DNA of 64,000 nucleotides from Oceanobacillus sp. HTM 045 (GCA_009733745.1 WNWL01000005.1:434001-498000); one strand, 5' to 3'; counted from the stretch's first letter, positions 44,718 through 54,402 are shown. A program made the numbers and translations. The notes: generated from the sequence alone by a model not told the origin.

Positions 44718-46034
44718 CTAGTCGGCCGACGTGTCCTTCGGCGCGCGTTCGACGATCCGGACGTCCCGCTGCGGGAAGGGGATATCGACCCCGTTCTCCT
44801 TCAGCGCGTCCCAGAGGGCGAGGTAGACGTCGCCGCGGACATTGGTTAGCCCGCCGGTCGGGTCGTGGATCCAGAAGCGCAGGACGAAATCCACCGAGCT
44901 GTCGCCGAAGCCGACGATGTGGCAGACGGGCTTCGGCTCCGGCGCGACGCGGTTGACGGTGGCGGCGGCCTCGCGGGCGATGCGGCGCACCGCGTGGGGG
45001 TCGCTGTCGTAGCTGACGCCGAAATGGACGTCGAGGCGCACCAGGTCGGAGGAGTGTGACCAGTTCACCACCTGGCCGGTGATCAGGTCCTCGTTCGGGA
45101 TCAGGTACTCGCGCCCGTCTCGGGTGACGACCGAGACGTAGCGCGCGCCGAGCGCGGAGATCCAGCCGAAGGTCTCGCCGAGCGAGATCACGTCGCCCGG
45201 CTTGATCGACTTGTCCATCAGCAGGATCACGCCGGAGACGAGGTTCGAGACCACCTTCTGCAGGCCGAAGCCGATGCCCAGCCCGATGGCGCCGGAGAGG
45301 ACGGCAAGGTTGGTAAGGTCGAAGCCGACCGTCTCCAGCGACAGGATCAGCGCCGTGGCGAAGATCGCCAGCGTGGTGAACTTGTCGGCCAGCACCTTCA
45401 TCGAGGGCGACATGTCGTCGACCCCCTGGATCCGCCGCGACGCGGCGCCGGAGAGCCAGCGCGCGATCACCATCAGCACGGTGACGGTGACGAGGGTCTG
45501 GAGGATGACGAGCAGCGAGAGGTGAATGTCGCCGATGTCGAGCGCGGCCTCGTCGAGCACCTCGGTCACGTCCTCCTCGTAGCCGAGGATGCGCACGGTG
45601 ACGAAGGCCCAGGCGCCCCAGGCGACGATGGCGCGCATGATCCGGTTGCGGATCAGGCGGGTCATGATGCCGACGAAGACCCATGCGGTCGCCAGCGCGG
45701 CCACCAGCGCGACGAGGTAGCTGCGGCTCGGCCAGGGCGAGAAGGCGCGGATGATCATCACCATCACCCAGGCCAGCAGCACGAACAGGATCGGCCTGAG
45801 CCGCCGGATCAGCACGAGCAGGAACCGCAGGCGGGCGCGGGGCTGGTCCTCCAGCCCGCGCACCCAGTTCTCCAGCTTCGGGCCGAGGCGGCGGGCGAGG
45901 GCGTGGGCGAGCACGAAGGCGGCGATCAGCGCCGCGATCTGCTGGATGCGCGAGGGCTGGGTCAGCCCGATGGCGAAATTCTCGATCTGGGGCAGGAGGC
46001 CCTGCAACCAGTCGAGGATGGCATCCGTGTCCAT
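44718..46034 (-). CDS. MscS-type mechanosensitive ion channel
   Basis: A 438-residue membrane protein with about four N-terminal transmembrane segments followed by an MscS core. The pore helix region is LAVLSGAIGLGIGFGLQKVV, and the beta domain GVILLMDKSIKPGDVISLGE follows. The C-terminal domain contains VNWSHSSDLVRLDVHFGVSY. It would release solutes on osmotic downshock. The extended N-terminus puts it with mid-sized MscS/YbdG-like proteins. It is transcribed away from the nitrilase cassette. Confidence 0.92.
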   Translation of the reverse strand: MDTDAILDWLQGLLPQIENFAIGLTQPSRIQQIAALIAAFVLAHALARRLGPKLENWVRGLEDQPRARLRFLLVLIRRLRPILFVLLAWVMVMIIRAFSPWPSRSYLVALVAALATAWVFVGIMTRLIRNRIMRAIVAWGAWAFVTVRILGYEEDVTEVLDEAALDIGDIHLSLLVILQTLVTVTVLMVIARWLSGAASRRIQGVDDMSPSMKVLADKFTTLAIFATALILSLETVGFDLTNLAVLSGAIGLGIGFGLQKVVSNLVSGVILLMDKSIKPGDVISLGETFGWISALGARYVSVVTRDGREYLIPNEDLITGQVVNWSHSSDLVRLDVHFGVSYDSDPHAVRRIAREAAATVNRVAPEPKPVCHIVGFGDSSVDFVLRFWIHDPTGGLTNVRGDVYLALWDALKENGVDIPFPQRDVRIVERAPKDTSAD

Positions 46035-46177
46035 GCGCCAAGTATCGGGGATAGATGCGCAAATGTCACCTTGGCCTGGAAAAGCCGCCCGGCGCGCGGC
46101 CCTTGCCGGCCCGGTTGTGCCGGACTAGGTCAGCCTGATAACGTGACAGTCCCGTGTCCTTCCGGAGTAGCCCGTAG

Positions 46178-47158
46178 ATGACCCCGTTCGCGATTGCCGG
46201 CATCCAGATGCACGTCGCCGCGTTGCACGACAACGTGGAGGCGATGCGCCACCGGCTCGATATCCTGATGGCCCGGTTTCCCTGGGTCCAGATGGTGGTC
46301 TTCAGCGAGCTGGCGCCCTATGGCCCGCTGCCGCGCTTCGCGCAGCCGCTCCTGAACGACGCGCTGCACCAGTTCTGCGAGGACGCGCGCCGCCACAAGG
46401 TCTGGCTGATCCCGGGCTCGATGTTCGAGCGCTCGCCCGACGGGCGGGTCTACAACACCGCGTCGGTGATCGCGCCGGACGGCTCGGTCGTGGCGCATTA
46501 CCGCAAGATGTTTCCCTTTCGCCCCTACGAGGACGGGATCGCGGCGGGGACGGAGTTCTGCGTCTTCGACGTGCCGGGGGCGGGGCGGTTCGGCCTCTCC
46601 ATCTGCTACGACATCTGGTTCCCGGAGACGACGCGCCAGCTCACGGCGCAGGGCGTGGAGGTGCTGCTGCACCCGGTGCTGACCGGCACCAGCGACCGCG
46701 ACGCGGAGCTTGCCATCGCGCGGGCCACGGCAGCGCAGTTCCAGTGCTACGTGTTCGACGTGAACGGGCTCGGCGCGGGCGGCGTGGGCCGGTCCTGCGT
46801 GGTGAGCCCGTCGGCGCATGTGCTGCACCAGTCGGCGGGGCAGGAGGACATGTTCCCCATCGAGGTGGATTTCGAACTGGTCCGCCGCCAGCGCGAGACC
46901 GGGATGATGGGGCTGGGCCAGGTTCTCAAGAGCTTCCGCGACCGGGACGCCGAGTTCCCGGTCTACGACCGCGCCAGCGGGGCGGATGCCTACCTCCATA
47001 CGCTGGGCCCGCTGAAGATGCCGGAGCAGGGCGCGCGTGCCGGGATGGCCGCGCCCGATCCGCGCAGCGCGATAGAGTCGGCGGCGCAGGACGCCCGGAT
47101 CCGCGATGCCCGGTTCGAGGCCGGGTACGCGCCGCCGGAGAAGACCGCGTCCGGCTAG
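46178..47158 (+). CDS. Nitrilase-superfamily carbon-nitrogen hydrolase
   Basis: A 326-residue amidase with the Glu-Lys-Cys triad: E44 in VFSELAPYG, K110 in AHYRKMFPF and C143 in LSICYDIWFPE. The C-terminal 40 residues extend past the usual fold (KMPEQGARAGMAAPDP). It resembles aliphatic amidase or N-carbamoylputrescine amidase-like enzymes, but the true substrate is unknown. It leads the cassette with the decarboxylase, ATP-grasp and Ntn hydrolase genes on the same strand; a 62-nt gap separates it from the decarboxylase. Confidence 0.82.
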   Translation: MTPFAIAGIQMHVAALHDNVEAMRHRLDILMARFPWVQMVVFSELAPYGPLPRFAQPLLNDALHQFCEDARRHKVWLIPGSMFERSPDGRVYNTASVIAPDGSVVAHYRKMFPFRPYEDGIAAGTEFCVFDVPGAGRFGLSICYDIWFPETTRQLTAQGVEVLLHPVLTGTSDRDAELAIARATAAQFQCYVFDVNGLGAGGVGRSCVVSPSAHVLHQSAGQEDMFPIEVDFELVRRQRETGMMGLGQVLKSFRDRDAEFPVYDRASGADAYLHTLGPLKMPEQGARAGMAAPDPRSAIESAAQDARIRDARFEAGYAPPEKTASG

Positions 47159-47220
47159 GGCGGACGCGGCGGACAGAGGGCGCGCACGGCACCAGACGCG
47201 CCCCATGAAAGGGAGAAGGA

Positions 47221-49974
47221 ATGCCCGAGGACGCCCGTTCGTCGCCGATCCACTCGATATCAGACTACTACAGCGCCATTCAGCTCCGCGCAGACCGATG
47301 GAGCGCATTGCGCGAGACCGCGGAGGCGCTGGCCCGGCACGGGTCCGACGGCAGGGGCGCCGCCAAGACGATCCGACGGGCCGAGGACCTCTTCGCCGCG
47401 CTTCAGCCGATCGAGCTGTACTGGGCCTTCCCCGGCATCTACGCCTTCGACCATCTGAGGCGGCATCTCGAACACCGCAATTTCGACGATCTCGACCATT
47501 CCGTCCGGCGGGTGACGCGGGCGCTGACCTCCGGCGCCTACCGCCGCCGCACCATCCCGCTCGCCCGCGACGAGTCGGAGGTGGACGACATCGAGGACGA
47601 GAGCACCCTGCCGCTGGAGGCCCGCGCGCTGGCCCGGCCCTATTTCGAGGTGCTGGTGGTGGACCGGCTGAACGAGCAGCAGGACCGCTGGCTGCGCTCG
47701 TCGCTGCAGCGGATGCGCCGGCCGGAGGACCAGTTCGTCTACGAGCCGGTGATCGTGCCGAGCCTCGAGGACGCGCTGATCGCGATCCTGTTCAACCACA
47801 ACATACAGGCGGTGGTGGTGCGCCCGGGGCTGGAACTGAAGTCGCACAACACGCTGCCGATCCTGACCCGCTACCTCAACCGGGTCGGGCAGGACGAGGA
47901 CGTCGAGGCGCTGGCGCCGGGCGATTACGGGCCGGAACTGACGCGGCTGATCGCCAAGGTACGCCCGGAGCTGGACGCCTACCTGATCACCGACCGCTCG
48001 GTCGAGGATATCGCCGGGCGCGACCTCGGCCGCTGCCGGCGGGTGTTCTACAACCAGGAGGATTTCCTGGAGCTGCATCTGAACATCCTCCGCGGGGTCG
48101 CGGCGCGCAACAAGACGCCGTTCTTCACCGCGCTGAAGGAGTATTCGAAGCAGCCGACGGGCGTCTTCCATGCCATGCCGATCAGCCGGGGCAAGTCGAT
48201 CTCGCGCTCGCACTGGATCCAGGACATGGGGGCCTTCTACGGGCCGAACATCTTTCTCGCCGAGACCTCGGCCACCTCGGGCGGGCTCGACAGCCTGCTG
48301 GAGCCGCACGGGCCGATCAAGGAGGCGCAGGAGCTTGCCGCGCGGGCCTTCGGCTCGAAGCAGACCTTCTTCGCCACCAACGGCACCTCGACCTGCAACA
48401 AGATCGTGGTGCAGGCGCTGGTGCGCCCCGGCGACATCGTGCTGGTGGACCGCGACTGCCACAAGTCGCACCACTACGGGATGGTGATGGCGGGGGCGAA
48501 CGTCGTCTACCTGGAGAGCTATCCGCTCAACGAGTACTCGATGTACGGCGCGGTGCCGCTCTCGGAGGTCAAGGAGAAGCTGCTGGCGCTGCGGGCCGAG
48601 GGCAAGCTCGACCGGGTGCGGATGCTGCTGCTGACGAACTGCACCTTCGACGGCATCGTCTACAATGTCGAGCGGGTGATGGAGGAGTGCCTGGCGATCA
48701 AGCCGGACCTGATCTTCCTCTGGGACGAGGCATGGTTCGCCTTCGCCCGGTTCGGCCCGACCTACCGCCAGCGCACCGCGATGGCCTGCGCCAACAACCT
48801 GCGCGAGGTACTGAAGCATCCCGACCAGGTGAAGAAGTGGGAGAAGCAGCAGAAGAAGCTGGAGGGCGCGGGCGACGAGGTCTGGATGAAGACCCGCCTC
48901 GTGCCGCCGCCGCACGCCCGGGTGCGGGTCTACTCGACCCAGTCGACCCACAAGACGCTGACATCGCTTCGTCAGGGCTCGATGATCCATGTCAACGACC
49001 AGGACTTCAAGGGAGAGGTCGAGCAGAGCTTCCACGAAGCCTACATGACCCACACGTCCACCAGTCCGAACTACCAGATCATCGCCTCGCTCGACGTGGG
49101 CCGGCGGCAGGTGGAGCTTGAGGGGTTCGAGTTCGTCCAGCGCCAGGTGGAGGCGGCCATGTCGCTCCGCCGTGCGATCGCCACGCACGCCCTGCTGCGG
49201 AAATATTTCAAGGTGCTGACCGCGGGCGACATGATCCCGGAGAAGTACCGCGAGAGCGGCGTGACCTCCTACTACGACCCGGAGCAGGGCTGGACCGACA
49301 TCTGGCAGTGCTGGGCCACCGACGAGTTTGCGCTCGACGCGACGCGGGTGACACTGTCGGTCGGCGGAACCGGATGGGACGGCGACACGTTCAAGACCCG
49401 CATCCTGATGGACAAGTACGGCATCCAGATCAACAAGACCTCGCGCAACACCGTGCTGTTCATGACCAACATCGGCACCACGCGCTCCTCGATCGCCTAC
49501 CTGATCGAGGTGCTGGTGGAGATCGCCAAGGACCTCGACGACCTGCACGACGACGCCTCCAAGATGGAGAAGCGCGCCTTCGAGCGGCGGGTGAAGTCGC
49601 TGATGGAGGACGTGCCGCCGCTGCCGGACTTCTCGCGCTTCCACGAGGCGTTCCGCTCGGAGGGCAGCACGCCGGAGGGCGATATCCGCTCCGCCTACTA
49701 CCTCTCCTACGACGAGGACAACTGCGACTATCTCGGGCTGGAGGGGGATATCGACGCGGAGATCGAGAAGGGCCGCGAGGTGGTCTCGGCCACCTTCATC
49801 ATCCCCTACCCGCCGGGATTCCCGATCCTGGTGCCGGGGCAGGTGATCAGCGCGGAGATCCTTGCCTTCATGCGCGCGCTCGACGTGAACGAGATCCACG
49901 GCTACCGGCCGGAGCTGGGCCTCCGGGTCTTCACCGACGAGGCGCTGGCCCGCCACGCGAAGGGCTGCGACTGA
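47221..49974 (+). CDS. Large Orn/Lys/Arg decarboxylase family enzyme
   Basis: A 917-residue PLP-dependent decarboxylase of fold type I with an N-terminal receiver-like wing domain, a central aspartate aminotransferase-like core and a C-terminal domain. The PLP lysine is K578 in STQSTHKTLTSLRQGSM. The core carries TFFATNGTSTCNKIVVQALV and IFLWDEAWFAFARF. Length is longer than the usual 710-755 residues of inducible decarboxylases; the extra part is at the N-terminus. It probably makes a polyamine or diamine from arginine, lysine or ornithine. It stands 53 nt before an ATP-grasp ligase gene. Confidence 0.86.
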   Translation: MPEDARSSPIHSISDYYSAIQLRADRWSALRETAEALARHGSDGRGAAKTIRRAEDLFAALQPIELYWAFPGIYAFDHLRRHLEHRNFDDLDHSVRRVTRALTSGAYRRRTIPLARDESEVDDIEDESTLPLEARALARPYFEVLVVDRLNEQQDRWLRSSLQRMRRPEDQFVYEPVIVPSLEDALIAILFNHNIQAVVVRPGLELKSHNTLPILTRYLNRVGQDEDVEALAPGDYGPELTRLIAKVRPELDAYLITDRSVEDIAGRDLGRCRRVFYNQEDFLELHLNILRGVAARNKTPFFTALKEYSKQPTGVFHAMPISRGKSISRSHWIQDMGAFYGPNIFLAETSATSGGLDSLLEPHGPIKEAQELAARAFGSKQTFFATNGTSTCNKIVVQALVRPGDIVLVDRDCHKSHHYGMVMAGANVVYLESYPLNEYSMYGAVPLSEVKEKLLALRAEGKLDRVRMLLLTNCTFDGIVYNVERVMEECLAIKPDLIFLWDEAWFAFARFGPTYRQRTAMACANNLREVLKHPDQVKKWEKQQKKLEGAGDEVWMKTRLVPPPHARVRVYSTQSTHKTLTSLRQGSMIHVNDQDFKGEVEQSFHEAYMTHTSTSPNYQIIASLDVGRRQVELEGFEFVQRQVEAAMSLRRAIATHALLRKYFKVLTAGDMIPEKYRESGVTSYYDPEQGWTDIWQCWATDEFALDATRVTLSVGGTGWDGDTFKTRILMDKYGIQINKTSRNTVLFMTNIGTTRSSIAYLIEVLVEIAKDLDDLHDDASKMEKRAFERRVKSLMEDVPPLPDFSRFHEAFRSEGSTPEGDIRSAYYLSYDEDNCDYLGLEGDIDAEIEKGREVVSATFIIPYPPGFPILVPGQVISAEILAFMRALDVNEIHGYRPELGLRVFTDEALARHAKGCD

Positions 49975-50027
49975 GGCCGGCCCGACACTGAGAACCAGAA
50001 CGAACGGGGGAACAGGGAGAACACGAC

Positions 50028-51479
50028 ATGGCCAAGAAAGTCCTGCGCAACATCTCGGAGATCCGGCGGTACTTCCACAGGAACGAGCAGCCGATCTATT
50101 TCGTCTCGGCGACCAACTTCAACCTGCTCGGCCTCGACGAGTGGGTGAAGAACTTCAAGTACATCAACTATCTCGACTGCTATGACGGCCGGCACCCGAA
50201 CGTGCTCTGCCCCTCGGAGCAGCCGCACGCGGAGTTCCAGTCGATCGAGGAGATCAACAACTACCTGCTCGGCCACAAGGAGGTGGTCGACTATGTCGAC
50301 GGGCGCGGCGGCAAGCCGAAGTTCGTGTTCCTGATGTTCGACGAGGAGACCGAGAAGCTCGCCAAGGAGATGGGCGCGGACGTCTGGTTCCCGAAGGCCT
50401 CGCTGCGCTCGCGCGTCGACAACAAGATCGAGACCGTGCGCATCGGCAACAAGGCGGGCGTGCCCTCGGCGCCGAACACGCTGGCCGAGATCACCAGCTA
50501 CGAGCAGATGATGGAGGTGGCCGAGGAGGCCGGGCTCGGCAAGGACCTCGTGCTGCAGTCGGCCTATGGCGACAGCGGGCACACCACCTTCTTCGTCAAG
50601 TCGGAGGCCGATTTCCGCAAGCACGAGCACGAGATCATCGGCCAGGGCGAGATCAAGATCATGAAGCGGCTGGTCTGCCGCGGCTCGGCGATCGAGGCCT
50701 GCGCCACCAAGCAGGGCACCATCGTCGGCCCGCTGATGACCGAGCTGGTCGGCTTCAAGGAACTGACCCCCTATCGCGGCGGCTGGTGCGGCAACGAGAT
50801 ATTCGCGACCGCCTTCCCGCCCAAGACGAGGCAGAAGGCGCGCGAGCTGACCTTCAAGTTCGGCGAGCAGCTCCGCAAGGAAGGCTACCGCGGCTATTTC
50901 GAGCTGGATTTCCTGGTCGAGCAGAAGACCGGCGAGATCTATCTCGGCGAGCTGAACCCGCGCATCACCGGCGCCTCGTCGATGACCAACCACGCCGCCT
51001 TCGCCCATGCCGACGCGCCGCTGTTCCTGTTCCACCTGCTGGAGTTCTCGGGCCAGAAGTTCCAGCTCGACGTGGACGAGCTGAACGGCCGCTGGGCCGA
51101 CCCGGACATGATCGACAGCTGGTCGCAGATGGTGATCAAGCACACCGACGACTCGGTCGACATCGTCACCCAGGCGCCCGAGACCGGCATCTACCGGATG
51201 CTGGACGACGGGCGGGTGGTCTATGACCGGTTCGACTACCACCGCCGCGCCGTCGAGTCGGAGAAGGAGGCGTTCTTCCTGCGCATCCTGAAGCCGGGCG
51301 ATTTCCGCTACGAGGGGGCCGATCTCGGCATCCTCGTCACCCGCGGGCGGTCGATGACCAACTCGTTCAAGCTGACCGAGCGGTCCAAGCGCTGGATCCA
51401 GGGGATCAAGCAGGGCTTCATGGCGCGGCCGCTGCCGTCGTCCGAGGCGCTGGCGGACCCGGCGTTCAAGATACTCTGA
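50028..51479 (+). CDS. ATP-grasp ligase (biotin carboxylase-like)
   Basis: A 483-residue protein with a pre-ATP-grasp N-terminus (about 1-130) and an ATP-grasp core (about 135-330). VGFKELTPYRGGWCGNEIFA and ELDFLVEQKTGEIYLGELNP (the metal-binding E308-L-N-P-R region) are present. About 150 C-terminal residues have no family I know. No biotin or carboxyltransferase domain is encoded nearby, so carboxylation is unlikely; forming an amide or peptide bond with an amine is more likely. It is followed after 3 nt by the Ntn hydrolase gene, showing tight coupling. Confidence 0.82.
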   Translation: MAKKVLRNISEIRRYFHRNEQPIYFVSATNFNLLGLDEWVKNFKYINYLDCYDGRHPNVLCPSEQPHAEFQSIEEINNYLLGHKEVVDYVDGRGGKPKFVFLMFDEETEKLAKEMGADVWFPKASLRSRVDNKIETVRIGNKAGVPSAPNTLAEITSYEQMMEVAEEAGLGKDLVLQSAYGDSGHTTFFVKSEADFRKHEHEIIGQGEIKIMKRLVCRGSAIEACATKQGTIVGPLMTELVGFKELTPYRGGWCGNEIFATAFPPKTRQKARELTFKFGEQLRKEGYRGYFELDFLVEQKTGEIYLGELNPRITGASSMTNHAAFAHADAPLFLFHLLEFSGQKFQLDVDELNGRWADPDMIDSWSQMVIKHTDDSVDIVTQAPETGIYRMLDDGRVVYDRFDYHRRAVESEKEAFFLRILKPGDFRYEGADLGILVTRGRSMTNSFKLTERSKRWIQGIKQGFMARPLPSSEALADPAFKIL

Positions 51480-51482
51480 GGG

Positions 51483-52457
51483 ATGCGGGCGGCCTTCCGT
51501 CTCGTCACGGAGGAGACGCCCGGGCCGGCCTGGGCGGAGCTCTTCCGCGCCTACTGGCCGAGCTACCGCCGATGGTGGGTGCGGGAGGGGCTCGACGTGC
51601 GCCCCTCCTACCTCGCCTCGAAGCGGGCGCTGGCGCGGCACATGCCGGAGCTGGTGCCCCTCTGGGAGGACCTCTGCGCGCAGGCGGGCGGGGGCGACGC
51701 GGAGGCGCGGTTCCTCAGCTTCTGGTGCCCGCCGCCCTATCTCTCCGGCTGCAGCCAGGCGGTCTGGCCGGGGCCGGAGCCCTTGCTGGTGCGGAACTAC
51801 GACTACGACCCGGCGGCGTTCGATTTCGTGCTCCTCCGCACGCAATGGCTCGGGCGGCGGGTGCTGGGCTCCAGCGACGGCCTCTTTGGGCTGGTGGACG
51901 GGATCAACGATGCCGGGCTCGCCGTCTCGCTCACCTTCGGCGGGCGGAGCGTTGTGGGCGAGGGGTTCGGCGTGCCGCTGATCCTGCGGTACGTGCTCCA
52001 GACCTGCGAGACGGCGGAGGAGGCGACAGTGGCGCTCCGCCGCATCCCGTGCCACATGAGCTACAACGTCACCGTGATCGACGCGGCGCGGAAGTTCGTG
52101 ACCGTGCAGCTCGCGCCCGACCGGGAGGCGGCGGTGAGCCACGCGGCGGTCGCCACCAATCACCAGAACCGGGTCGAACTGGTCGCCCACGCGCAGATGA
52201 CCGCGACGGTGGAACGGGAGCGGTTCCTCTTGCAGCGGCTCTCGCTCCATGCCGACAGCAAGGAGCATTTCATCCGAGCCTTCCTGCGCCCGCCGCTCTA
52301 CTCGACCGCGTTCGACGCCCGGTTCGGCACGCTCTACACCGCCGCGCTGGAACCCGCTGCGGGGCGGATGGTGCTGCACTGGCCGGGCATTTCCTGGCCT
52401 GTGGAACTGCAGGGCAGCGGCAACGCCACCCGCGGGGTGGCCTATCCGGGGGCGTGA
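51483..52457 (+). CDS. C45-type Ntn hydrolase (acyltransferase/amidase-like)
   Basis: A 324-residue protein resembling acyl-CoA:6-aminopenicillanate acyltransferase-family Ntn hydrolases. The putative nucleophile is C90 in PPYLSGCSQAVW, and LLVRNYDYDPAAFDF and SYNVTVIDAARKFVTV follow. C45 members usually self-cleave before the nucleophilic Cys to form two chains; that would give an 89-residue alpha chain here. They cleave or transfer acyl groups on amides. It ends the four-gene cassette. Confidence 0.78.
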   Translation: MRAAFRLVTEETPGPAWAELFRAYWPSYRRWWVREGLDVRPSYLASKRALARHMPELVPLWEDLCAQAGGGDAEARFLSFWCPPPYLSGCSQAVWPGPEPLLVRNYDYDPAAFDFVLLRTQWLGRRVLGSSDGLFGLVDGINDAGLAVSLTFGGRSVVGEGFGVPLILRYVLQTCETAEEATVALRRIPCHMSYNVTVIDAARKFVTVQLAPDREAAVSHAAVATNHQNRVELVAHAQMTATVERERFLLQRLSLHADSKEHFIRAFLRPPLYSTAFDARFGTLYTAALEPAAGRMVLHWPGISWPVELQGSGNATRGVAYPGA

Positions 52458-52567
52458 GTGCGGAGGGCCATTTCCGGCCTTTGGGAAGAAGTGGCTATCC
52501 AGCCATGAACCCCCTTCCGCGAACTGTTCCGACTTCCTCCTTTAGAGACGAAAACGGTCAGCGCAGA

Positions 52568-52742
52568 GGGACACGTCCGGCCCTAGGCGGGCGTGGTGCT
52601 CCAGAGGGTCTGCTTGGTTTATCCCGGCAAGATCTCCCGCCCTCCGATCCTCTTGCAACGTCGCAGAACGCCCGGCCCCGGGGAGGGCCGGAAACCGATT
52701 CAACTTGGCCCGGGCTGGTCGCCCGTGCCGTGGCTGATCAAG
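52568..52742 (+). repeat. GC-rich dispersed repeat, copy 1
   Basis: The 308 bp between the C45 gene and the liuC-like gene hold no coding sequence I trust. They hold a repeat of about 175 bp that recurs in inverse orientation at 63381-63546 and 63652-63812. Shared words are GGGCGTGGTGCT, GTCGCAGAACGCCCGGCCCC and GGCCCGGGCTGGTCGCCCG. The internal part GAACGCCCGGCCCCGGGGAG followed by GGCC can fold on itself. Function unknown. Confidence 0.7.
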
Positions 52743-52765
52743 GCTTTCCGGCGGTGTGACTCGAA

Positions 52766-53548
52766 CTACGCCCAGCGGGGCGGGGTCTTGGCGAAGAAGG
52801 CGTCGATGCCGTGCGTCGCCTCCTCCTGCTCCCACGCATCGGCGAGGCGGGCGATGGTGGCGTCGATCACCGTGTCGTCGATCCGCGGTCCGAGGCTGCG
52901 AGCCAGCGCCTTGGCCATGCCGACAGCGCCCGGCGCGACCGAGAGGTAGGGCGCGACCTCGGCCTCCACGGCCTCGTCGAGCCCCTCCTCCGGCACCACG
53001 CGGGCGACGACGCCAAGCTCCTTCGCCTCCGCCGCGCCGAAGATGCGCGACGACATGAACACCCGCCGCGCGTTGCCCTCGCCCATCCGCGCCAGAACGT
53101 ATGGCCCGATGGTGGCGGGGATCAGGCCGAGCTTCGTCTCGGTCAGGCCGAACTTCGCGCCCTCTCCCGCGACGGCCACGTCGCAGACGCAGGCGATGCC
53201 GACCCCGCCGCCGAAGGCGCCGCCGTGGATGCGGCCGATCAGGGGCGTGGGCATCTCGTTCAGGGCGCGGAGCATGTCGGCCAGCTTGCGTGCTTCGGCG
53301 ATGCGCCCGGCGCGGTCGGCGTCGATCTGCCGGCGCATCCAGCCGAGATCGCCGCCGGCGCAGAACACCTTGCCATTGCCGGTGAGGACGACGGCGCGCG
53401 TTCCGGCCGCCGCGCCGATGGTGCGGGCCATGTCGGTCAGCTCGGCGATCACCTCCGGGGCCAGCGCGTTGCGCTTCTCCGGCAGGTTCAGCGCGACGTG
53501 GGCGACGCCGCGGTCGTCGACGCGGACGTCGAGGGTCTGGTAGCTCAT
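52766..53548 (-). CDS. liuC: Enoyl-CoA hydratase family, likely methylglutaconyl-CoA hydratase
   Basis: A 260-residue crotonase-fold enzyme. The oxyanion-hole motifs are EKRNALAPEVIAELTDMA and FCAGGDLGWMRRQ, and GRIHGGAFGGGVGIACVCD. In the leucine pathway it would convert 3-methylglutaconyl-CoA to HMG-CoA, and its place at the end of the liu operon supports this. Crotonase specificity cannot be read from sequence, so the name rests on context. The start overlaps the HMG-CoA lyase stop by 4 nt. Confidence 0.83.
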   Translation of the reverse strand: MSYQTLDVRVDDRGVAHVALNLPEKRNALAPEVIAELTDMARTIGAAAGTRAVVLTGNGKVFCAGGDLGWMRRQIDADRAGRIAEARKLADMLRALNEMPTPLIGRIHGGAFGGGVGIACVCDVAVAGEGAKFGLTETKLGLIPATIGPYVLARMGEGNARRVFMSSRIFGAAEAKELGVVARVVPEEGLDEAVEAEVAPYLSVAPGAVGMAKALARSLGPRIDDTVIDATIARLADAWEQEEATHGIDAFFAKTPPRWA

Positions 53549-54402
53549 GCAGCACTCCTGAGCGTGGTCGCGAAGGCGCCGACGCGGGCGAGGCGGTCGG
53601 GGTCGATGCCGGTCTCGAAGCCGCGTTCGTGCAACATCGCGACCACCGCCTCGGTCGCGACGTTGCCCTTCGCGCCGGGCGCATAGGGGCAGCCGCCGAG
53701 CCCGGCGACGGAGGAATCGAAGGTCCGCAGCCCGAGATCGAGGCTGACCGCGATGTTCTCCAGCGCCCGGCCTTTCGTGTCGTGGTAGTGGCCCGCGAGC
53801 CGCCCGGCGGGGATGTCGGCGAGCACCGCCTCCAGCATGGCGCGGATCGTCTCCGGCGTGCCCGCGCCGATCGTGTCGCCGAGGCTGATCTCGTAGCAGC
53901 CCATGTCGAGCAGCCGGCGCGACACCTCCGCCACCTTCGCGGGCGGGGTCGGGCCGTCATAGGGGCAGTCGGTGACGCAGGAGACGTAGCCGCGCACCGG
54001 GATGCCAGTAGCCTGCGCCGCCTCCGCCACGGGCGCGAAGCGCTCCAGGCTCTCGGCGATGGAGCAGTTGATGTTCTTCTGGCTGAAGCCCTCCGACGCT
54101 GCGCCGAAGATTGCCACCTCGTCGGCCCCCGCCGCCTGCGCCGCCTCGAAGCCGCGCATGTTGGGGGTGAGCGCGGTGTAGCGCGTGCCGGGGCGGCGGG
54201 TGATGCCGGCCAGCACCTCTGCCGCGTCGGCCATCTGCGGCACCCATTTGGGCGAGACGAAGCTCGTCACCTCGATCTTCCCGAAGCCGCATTCCGACAG
54301 CTCGTCCACCAGCCGGATCTTGTCGGCGGTGGAGATCAGCGCCTTCTCGTTCTGGAGCCCGTCGCGCGGGCCCATCTCGAAGATGGTGACATGCTCAGCC
54401 AT
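53545..54402 (-). CDS. liuE: Hydroxymethylglutaryl-CoA lyase
   Basis: A 285-residue TIM-barrel lyase that splits HMG-CoA into acetyl-CoA and acetoacetate. It starts with EMGPRDGLQNEKAL, where Arg-Asp bind substrate and metal. Other motifs are VTSFVSPKWVPQMAD, the Asp-His metal ligand region GHYHDTKGRAL and the catalytic Cys loop GLGGCPYAPGAKGN. All fit HMG-CoA lyase. It overlaps the carboxylase alpha-subunit gene by 8 nt. Confidence 0.94.
   Translation of the reverse strand: MAEHVTIFEMGPRDGLQNEKALISTADKIRLVDELSECGFGKIEVTSFVSPKWVPQMADAAEVLAGITRRPGTRYTALTPNMRGFEAAQAAGADEVAIFGAASEGFSQKNINCSIAESLERFAPVAEAAQATGIPVRGYVSCVTDCPYDGPTPPAKVAEVSRRLLDMGCYEISLGDTIGAGTPETIRAMLEAVLADIPAGRLAGHYHDTKGRALENIAVSLDLGLRTFDSSVAGLGGCPYAPGAKGNVATEAVVAMLHERGFETGIDPDRLARVGAFATTLRSAA

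Noticed and set aside
47260-49956. 898-codon minus-strand open frame
   Set aside because: Antisense to the Orn/Lys/Arg decarboxylase, which has the PLP lysine motif and full domain order.
49902-52379. 825-codon minus-strand open frame
   Set aside because: Antisense to the ATP-grasp and C45 genes; low-complexity composition and no motif.
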